DNA of 64,000 nucleotides from Deinandra increscens subsp. villosa (lineage: Eukaryota > Streptophyta > Magnoliopsida > Asterales > Asteraceae), in the NCBI GenBank assembly GCA_039602395.1, contig JBCNJP010000027.1, forward strand, positions 39,152,986-39,216,985, written 5' to 3'. The position numbers were made by a program, and so were the translations under genes. Shown here one piece after another: positions 58,501 to 64,000 of the stretch (the stretch's first letter is position 1; each line of letters opens with the position of its first letter). The notes below the pieces were generated by a model. That model was not told where the DNA came from and made no database searches. It was given only the letters and a program-made list of their open reading frames with translations.

Positions 58501-59270
58501 CCAGAAGAAACCCTCATAGAACTAGTAGACCAGAAAAAAGCCTAAACCTGTAAAGCCTCCTAAACCTGTAACATTAAAGCCTCGTCCACCAAAGTTTAGA
58601 ACACACAACTTCACACCCATTGTACCACAACCTAGAATTGATCATACCCTTCTATCTCCATATCCTCACCTAAACAAACCCCGAAAACCCTCATCTCCAC
58701 CCAAGTCACTAGAAAAACTACCCACCAAGAGAATGAAGTCAGTGGCTAAGAAGGGAAAAGGAAAAGTGATCAATGTGGAGGATGAATACAGAGATGTCCA
58801 TGCTGAAAGGAGAAGAATAATCTCCTGGAGGTATGATGATCAAGCCAAAGTATACCTGTTCACAACCAGTTCAAATGAGGTACTAAAGTTTACAGCTGAA
58901 GAAGCTATGTACAACCTCACCGACCATGAGTTGGGTGATGTTAGACAGTTACGTGGTGATATGAAGGGTACGTGTTTACAAGAGGACTCCTTAATGCTGA
59001 GGATAAAGATGTATTTGGATGAATTATACGGGGAAGTAGATGAATCCACATAACGCAACATTGACAATCCTGTTTCGACGCTTGAAGTTGATAAGGATGG
59101 AAAGTTGGTAGTCTATAGAGATGATGGGTCATTCACAAGGCATAGTACAGTTCTAGATCCAGAATGGAGCCAGGCTGACAAAGACCGAATCCATTTAATA
59201 ATGACAACTAACAGGCTTCATGTGGTTAAGAGAAAACAGGCGACCAACTAGGAGTATAAGAAAGAAACAG
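55544..59270 (+). pseudogene. Large Gag-like retroelement protein, degraded
   Basis: Starts MAPKLNRKAASKPTELFFAE. Recognisable blocks in shifting frames are FALTVNPASRELLNFV (about 55670), SLTEEMIRKHLKFSDAGGD (55790), GLVNGLNFNISKMIFDGML then YYMYPRFIQHILN (56045-56160), a Pro/Ser/Lys-rich region, an acidic repeat (57090-57360), then long charged helices (57676-58553: KEIKAEQEKIRLSDN and MMSRVVQEDNELKLKEMI) and 58733-59053 with RRRIISWRYDDQAKVYLFTT. At least five stops or shifts break it. The NPxxxxxL, IFDGML and MYPRF blocks match, from memory, a Gag-like protein abundant in Asteraceae retroelements. No enzyme domain is attached. Confidence 0.7.
57090..57360 (+). repeat. Coding minisatellite (VDPVE / EEEGH)
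   Basis: Phrases GTTGATCCGGTTGAA and GAGGAAGAAGGCCAT alternate; the latter starts at 57155, 57233 and 57293, giving larger units of 78 and 60 bp. Translated, it repeats VDPVELVDPVEQLH and EEEGHVD, an acidic low-complexity segment. All spacings are multiples of three, so the repeat grew while the frame was coding. Confidence 0.9.
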
Positions 59271-59596
59271 ACATGTAACACATTTTCACAAGTGAACATG
59301 ACGAGATAAATAGAAGCTTAGAAGATGCTCTAAATGGGCTTTTTGAAGATAAGATACGAGATATTGTTAGGATTGGTGATACTGAGAGCAGAATAGTGAC
59401 ACTGACCTATCATGAAAGTCTCCTATTTCATAAGGCCAAATTTCGGTTACAAGCTATTGAAGAGGACAACAAGATAGGAACCGAATGAACTCTGGAAGAA
59501 GAGTTGATCCCTGTATTTGTGTACAATTGCATAAGTTGTTCCAGTTTGTATGTTAACATAAGTTGTTACTGTCTAATTCATACACTTTTCAACTAT

Positions 59597-60210
59597 AATA
59601 ACATACACATTTTCAATGAATCATAGCAGACCTCCATTTTACTCATGACTGTGATCTTACATGAAGTATACATTCATATGCTATGTTAGTATATGTTGGC
59701 ATTTTGATATGGTGGGATGAGATGATTCATAAACAGGATAAATTTTACTTCTTCAGTAAATTGGAAGAAGACAAAACCGGATGAACTACAATTCCTAAGG
59801 AAGAAGAGTTCATGAGGATTGAGAGAAGATGAACTAGAGTTCTTCAGGATGATCCGGATAAAAATAGAGTTCTAAAGTTCTTCAAGATGGTTAACCAGTA
59901 TTCATCTATAATAACAGACACATTTTCAATGAATCATAGCAGACCTCCATTTTACTCATAACTGTGATCTTACATGAAGTATATGTTCATATGTTATGTT
60001 AGTATATGTTGGCATTTTGATATGGTGGGATGAGATGATTTATAAACATGATAAATTTTACTTCTAAATTGGAAGAAGAACAAAACCGGATGAACTACAA
60101 TTCCTCAGGAAGAAGAGATCATGAGTATTAAGAGAAGATGAACTAGAGTTCTTCAGGATGAACCGGGTAAAATAGAGTTCTAACGTTCTTCAGGATGGTT
60201 AACCAGTTCA
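59597..60210 (+). repeat. About 312-bp tandem duplication
   Basis: CATTTTCAATGAATCATAGC with the following 280 bp, including GAACTAGAGTTCTTCAGGAT, occurs from about 59599 and again from about 59911. A shortened third relative lies at 61515-61640 (AAACCGGATGAACTAGAATT). Confidence 0.85.
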
Positions 60211-60358
60211 CAAATAAAATAAAAATCAGATTAGTTCACAATAAAATATATTTACAACAATCAAATTTAGAATAAAATCAACTTTAATGATTGAGATAAA
60301 ATCTATCTATATTGATGGGGTTAACCAAAACAAAACAGGAGGAAGAGTTAACAAAAAC

Positions 60359-60360
<2 letters not shown>

Positions 60361-60418
<58 letters not shown>
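60361..60418. repeat. TA microsatellite, about 58 bp
   Basis: Pure TA dinucleotide run. Unlike the tracts near 42-48 kb, no AGGG-type element end is attached to it. Confidence 0.95.
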
Positions 60419-60423
<5 letters not shown>

Positions 60424-60464
60424 AAGATTTTCATCAGATCCTATACAAAGATCTATCTAACTAG

Positions 60465-61083
60465 CTAAGACCTAGCATCCGACATATAGTCTTCATCATC
60501 AAAGAAGCTGTTGCTGCTGCTGCTGTCATCAGGAAACAACTTTTGACCAGGCGGCAATCTCGGTCCCAACTCGGAGGTGTAGGTGGAATCCCTGTTTCGG
60601 ATTAAATACACATCCAGCTCTCTCTCCCCCTCTGGTCCCTAGAGATGAAGTTTCATATCCCCTACAACTTCTTCAGTGATGAAATCAGCGTACTCAAGCC
60701 CATTTGTGATGGACAGAGGTGGGATCCTCCAGTAAATGAGGAAATTGCCAATCGATGTGTGGTTTGGGTATTGCACCATTTGATTCAGATCATGACAATC
60801 AAATGTGCGAATGTCGACATAATCCACATTTCCCTTCCACACATCCTGGCCGGCGGCATTCCGCTGGAAATCGCCACAGTGATGGATCTTGAGGGTGAAC
60901 CTCCGACCACTTGTAAAGAACCTAAATGCCTAGTAGAGAGTAAGTAATTAAAAAACATAAATCCCTAAAAATAAAAACCTGCAGCCATTGTTGAGTGAAA
61001 ATACACTTACGGGGAGTCTTGCCGTAGTAGGGCGCTGGTTCATTAACACCCCTAATCCTCCATTGTTTACCAAAGGCAGCCAT
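60465..61083 (-). pseudogene. PB1-like N-terminal fragment of a transposon protein (tentative)
   Basis: On the minus strand an exon starts MAAFGKQWRIRGVNEPAP and reaches a consensus donor GTAAGTG near 61010. A second exon after CTACTAG (about 60932) encodes RFFTSGRRFTLKIHHCGDF, then WKGNVDYVDIRTFDCHDL, and stops at 60639; an acidic tail (DDSSSSNSFFDDEDYMSD) continues in frame to 60465. F-T-x-K-x-H-x-G-G/D-F followed by a V-D-Y/D-x-V-D-I/D block is the pattern of PB1-like domains at the start of some plant Mutator-type proteins. The intron phase does not fit cleanly and a stop follows, so it is probably dead. Confidence 0.4.
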
Positions 61084-61354
61084 TGATCGATCGAAGTTTT
61101 TTCTTCATGATCAGGAAATATGTTGTTCAGAAGATTTTGGTGGCAAGAAAGTGGAAATTTAAAGGCAGTCAGGCGACGCTACCAGCTATAGTGGAAAGAA
61201 GTGGAATGGTCAGCCCACGATAACCGGGTATATTTTTTACCTTTACCACGCAAATCATGTTTTTACCGTGTCTATTTATTACCTTTAGCAACGCAAATTT
61301 TGTTGATCAATTATTTTTTATGTGATGGGAGTAATTAAATAAGTTCTGGTTAAA

Positions 61355-61500
61355 ATATAACCAAGTAACACTTTTGTCTCAGTGGTTCTTCTTAATCTTG
61401 TAGTGTGTTCCTTTCTTTTGACTGACCGAGGTTCAAGCCTTGTTTTTTAACTGACCCTGGTTCAAGCCTTGTTTGCTACATTTTATAATTTTTTAATTGT
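61355..61500 (+). mobile_element. SINE-like fragment (tentative)
   Basis: TTTTGTCTCAGTGGTTCTT resembles a pol III box A and GAGGTTCAAGCCTTG a box B about 50 bp later. The box B half is duplicated at about 61461 (TGGTTCAAGCCTTG). Flanking duplications were not found. Confidence 0.35.
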
Positions 61501-61691
61501 CTAATAGTGGATGTCATGATTTATAAACTGGATAGATTTTACTTCTTCAGTAAATTGGAACAAGAAAAAAACCGGATGAACTAGAATTCCTCGGGAAGAA
61601 GAGTTCATCTGGATTGAGAGCAGATGGACAGAATCGGATGACATTTTTAGACAACTGTTGACTACCTTGGCGGACTAAGATGATTTATAAC

Positions 61692-61952
61692 TGTTAGAGA
61701 ATATTATCATTATATTCTTCTAGTAGAAAGTGGTTAGTAAGTTGTCTTTAAGTTGTAAGCATTTATGTGTAAGTGTGCAAGATGCTATCTAGAAGATAAG
61801 TTGGTTGGTTAGTTGTCTGAGCTCATTGAATGAAATTGGTTGTAACAATAGGTTAGTTTGCTCATATAAATAGCAATGTATTTGTAAAGAGAAAATCAAG
61901 GAATACAAAAATGTAGTTCTTCATATGTTTTGTAATCTGGTAACCTTTTACA
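61692..61952 (+). mobile_element. 5' LTR of a Ty1/copia-type element
   Basis: TGTTAGAGAATATT to CTTTTACA, 261 bp, with TCATATAAATAGC as a TATA region (about 61862), followed immediately by TGGTATCAGAGCC. The 3' partner is outside the window. Confidence 0.85.
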
Positions 61953-61965
61953 TGGTATCAGAGCC
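61953..61965 (+). promoter_or_regulatory. Primer-binding site
   Basis: TGGTATCAGAGCC, complementary to initiator tRNA-Met, directly adjoins the LTR end CA. Confidence 0.92.
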
Positions 61966-62946
61966 TTAAAAACTCCTGAAACCAGCCCCTCTATTCATCC
62001 GAAATCAGGCTCATTCATCTCAGATTAGTTCATCGGAAATCAGCCTCTGTTCATCAGCCCCTTTCCTACCAGAGCCAATTCCAGTTCCTAAAACCACATT
62101 CTAGTTCAGTCGGGTTCCTAAAATCAGAAACCATCAGCTCAGTTCACAAGCTCAGCTTAAAGTCCTCGACATCTGCCCCCAAATCCTTTTTTTCAGCAAA
62201 TTTCTGGTCTCACCTCCACCACCATCAGAACCTCCACCCTCCGAATTGCATTCTCTGAAAGTTTCATCACCTAAAACGTCACCACGCGCCGCCGGAGACC
62301 ACCACTCGCCGCTGTTGGAGACCCACGCGCCGGCGCATAAGGACGCGTTACCTTTCGGAATTTCATCGGACTTTACCTCTGAGATTGCCGGAGCTGCCCA
62401 AACCCCTCTGTGTAATCAATTTTAGTATTTGGACACTTTGGTAAGATCACAGAACTCAGTATAGAGCTCTGTAATCCATCTATGAAAATAATCTGTGACC
62501 AGAAATCTTCTGTTCCGGTCGCTGGACCCCCTTGTCCATCTGAGTACTCAATTTTGGGTTTCGGTCAACTTTTAAAATCTAAAGAACTCATACAGAATTT
62601 CTGTAGTGAGTCTGTAAAATTCAGAAATTCTGTAAACACTCTGTTAACATTCTGTTAAGTCTAACTGGAAATCTGTTAAGGCACTAACGGATCTCTGTTA
62701 AACTGTCACAAAATTCTGTTTAAAAAACTGTTAAGTCAGTTAATATTTTCATTATTTTATTTTATCATCTTCCGGTATCATATCCTGGCCAGTTATCTTA
62801 TGCTGTGTTATCTAGTTATCTGGTCAGTTTATTTGTATTCAGTCACCTGGAGTCTAGTCATCTGGTCATTCTGTTTAATTTCCATTCTGTCATACAACAA
62901 CATCAGGATTCCGCTTCTGTTATGGTTGGTCATTGTTGACAATTGT
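61966..62946 (+). other. Element internal region without gag
   Basis: Where gag is expected after the primer-binding site there are no frames with Gag features. The sequence contains TCATC-rich and CTGTTAA-rich imperfect repeats (for example 62600-62740) and a short GC-rich part near 62290. The element looks non-autonomous or heavily rearranged. Confidence 0.45.
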
Positions 62947-63236
62947 CATCAGGTCCTTTGGGACATCAGGTCCTTCGAGACATCAGGTCCTTCGGGACAT
63001 CAGGTCCTTTGGGACATCAGGTCATTCGGGACATCAGGTCCTTCGGGACATCAGGTCCTTCGGGACATCAGGTCCTTCGGGATATCAGGTCCTTCGGGAC
63101 ATCAGGTCCTTCGAGACGTCGGGTTATGTGAAATATTTGGTTCTACGGGACATCTGGTCCTACGGGACATCTGCGGGACATCTGGTCCTTCGGGACATCT
63201 GGTCCTTTGGGGCACCTGGGTATTTGGAACATCTGA
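62947..63236 (+). repeat. 17-bp minisatellite, about 17 units
   Basis: Ten consecutive units close to CATCAGGTCCTTCGGGA run in perfect 17-bp register from 62947 to 63116; about seven more divergent units follow, one with a 6-bp deletion. Because 17 is not a multiple of three, all three frames stay open with the same 17-residue peptide repeat; these frames are artefacts. Confidence 0.95.
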
Positions 63237-63299
63237 CTAAATAGCCATCTGCATCTTAGCTATTTGGATTTGGCAAGTCTAGTTTAGCAATCTGAGGTT

Positions 63300-63520
63300 G
63301 AGCAACCACCTAGTTGTTGATCAGGGGGGGTGCAATGCTTCTCTATTTGTTCTTTGCTTTAACAGCCATTTGGAAACAACTCTGAATTGAGCAACCACCT
63401 AGTTGTGTTGCTCATGGGAAGTGCAAGGCCCAAGCAATCTCGGTCATGTCTGAAGTGTTAACTTTCTGTGTTTGATTCTGAGTTGAGCAACCACTTGGTT
63501 TTGTTGCTCAGGGGGAGTGT
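63300..63520 (+). repeat. Three hairpins before G-rich tracts
   Basis: GAGCAACCACCTAGTTG-type stems start at 63300, 63389 and 63485; the second and third close with GTTGCTCA. Each is followed by a purine-rich run (CAGGGGGGGTG, CATGGGAAGTG, CAGGGGGAGTG). Spacing is about 90-95 bp, so this is a diverged tandem repeat. The purine runs resemble polypurine tracts, but no LTR follows. Confidence 0.7.
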
Positions 63521-64000
63521 ATAACATGCAAAGGTTGATGTAATCTTATGGTGATCTCGATCACATCTATGTTTCTCGTGACTACAGTCACATCATGCAT
63601 AGCTAGATCTCTTCCTATGGGTTTGGCTCTATCTATGGCTTTAACAAATAGGTAGAACTCAGGGGGAGTACAAAGTATACACGGCTCAAGCAATGAGCGT
63701 GTTTCAGGTAATCGTGGTAATATTTGTGGTATTGACTTCTCTGGTGACTACGGTCACATCCGTGCTGTTGACTTCTCCCAGCCACATCTATGCTTCTGGT
63801 TGACTACGGTTATCTGTGTTGTCACTTGTGAACCTTGAAAAGTGTGCTACTATTCAGATTTTGGTTTGCTTTCGCTTCTGGTGAACATCGGTTTTGCATC
63901 TCTTCTGTTGTGGTTTAGTGCACCTTCAAGAGTTCCGTGAATATGTCTTGATCTCCGCTTCCGCATCCGGTACTGCTGTCTCGTGTGCCATTGGTAAAAA
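63521..64000. other. No recognised gene
   Basis: TC- and ATC-rich sequence with repeated CACATC and GACTACGGT phrases; no open frame with a domain. Another CAGGGGGAGTAC tract lies at about 63660. Probably a continuation of the non-autonomous element. Confidence 0.4.

Noticed and set aside
62800..63244. Three overlapping repeat-peptide frames
   Set aside because: A 17-bp repeat keeps all frames open; not evidence of a protein.

Overview
The window is repeat-rich, AT-rich nuclear DNA of a dicot plant. Two protein families typical of daisy-family (Asteraceae) genomes suggest that family: a large Gag-like pseudogene (55.5-59.3 kb) and a zinc-knuckle plus ARID reading frame inside an LTR element (31.2-34.0 kb). 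The family assignment is inferred from remembered protein resemblance, not from a search. Only two regions look like ordinary host genes: an intronless MATE/DETOXIFICATION transporter (28176-29600, minus) and a 98-residue uncharacterised protein (20427-20723, minus). Almost everything else is mobile DNA, much of it nested or broken.

Layout. 0-5 kb: fragments of Ty3/gypsy elements, a LINE fragment, a long inverted repeat carrying zinc-knuckle coding sequence, and a SINE. 5-8 kb: an apparently intact 2.9-kb hAT transposon with a 696-aa transposase, arrays of an ACCGGT motif at both ends and a perfect 8-bp target duplication. 8-12.3 kb: Helitron-like DNA ending in a hairpin plus CTAG. 12.7-19.9 kb: a Ty1/copia element arranged LTR, internal, LTR, partial internal; one amber codon interrupts its polyprotein and a 741-bp Helitron sits in the second LTR. 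21.4-26.3 kb: a truncated element with a short LTR and gag, a 500-N gap, and a decayed copia pol with its 3' LTR. 31.2-34.0 kb: a complete non-autonomous LTR element (5-bp target duplication TTATA) whose only coding region is zinc knuckle, protease-like region and ARID domain. 34.3-42.1 kb: Helitron-like DNA with local duplications. 42.1-48.9 kb: five elements, each bounded by TA microsatellite and starting with a variant of AGGGTAAGGTTCA; the 4.2-kb one carries a multi-exon Ulp1/C48-type protease gene with its catalytic His, Asp and Cys. 48.9-50.7 kb: minus-strand copia pol cut by one of these elements and by a second 500-N gap. 51-61 kb: gene fragments, a 1.07-kb array with a 10-bp period that inverts at its centre, the Gag-like pseudogene, and duplicated 3' sequence. 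61.7-64 kb: a copia-type LTR and primer-binding site, then a 17-bp minisatellite.

No operon-like cooperation exists here; the links are between elements (nesting, LTR recombination, gene capture). The strongest candidates for something undescribed are the decameric bipolar array, the TA-targeting element family with its Ulp1 gene and orientation-switching TGCGTNATT motif, and the ARID-carrying LTR element.
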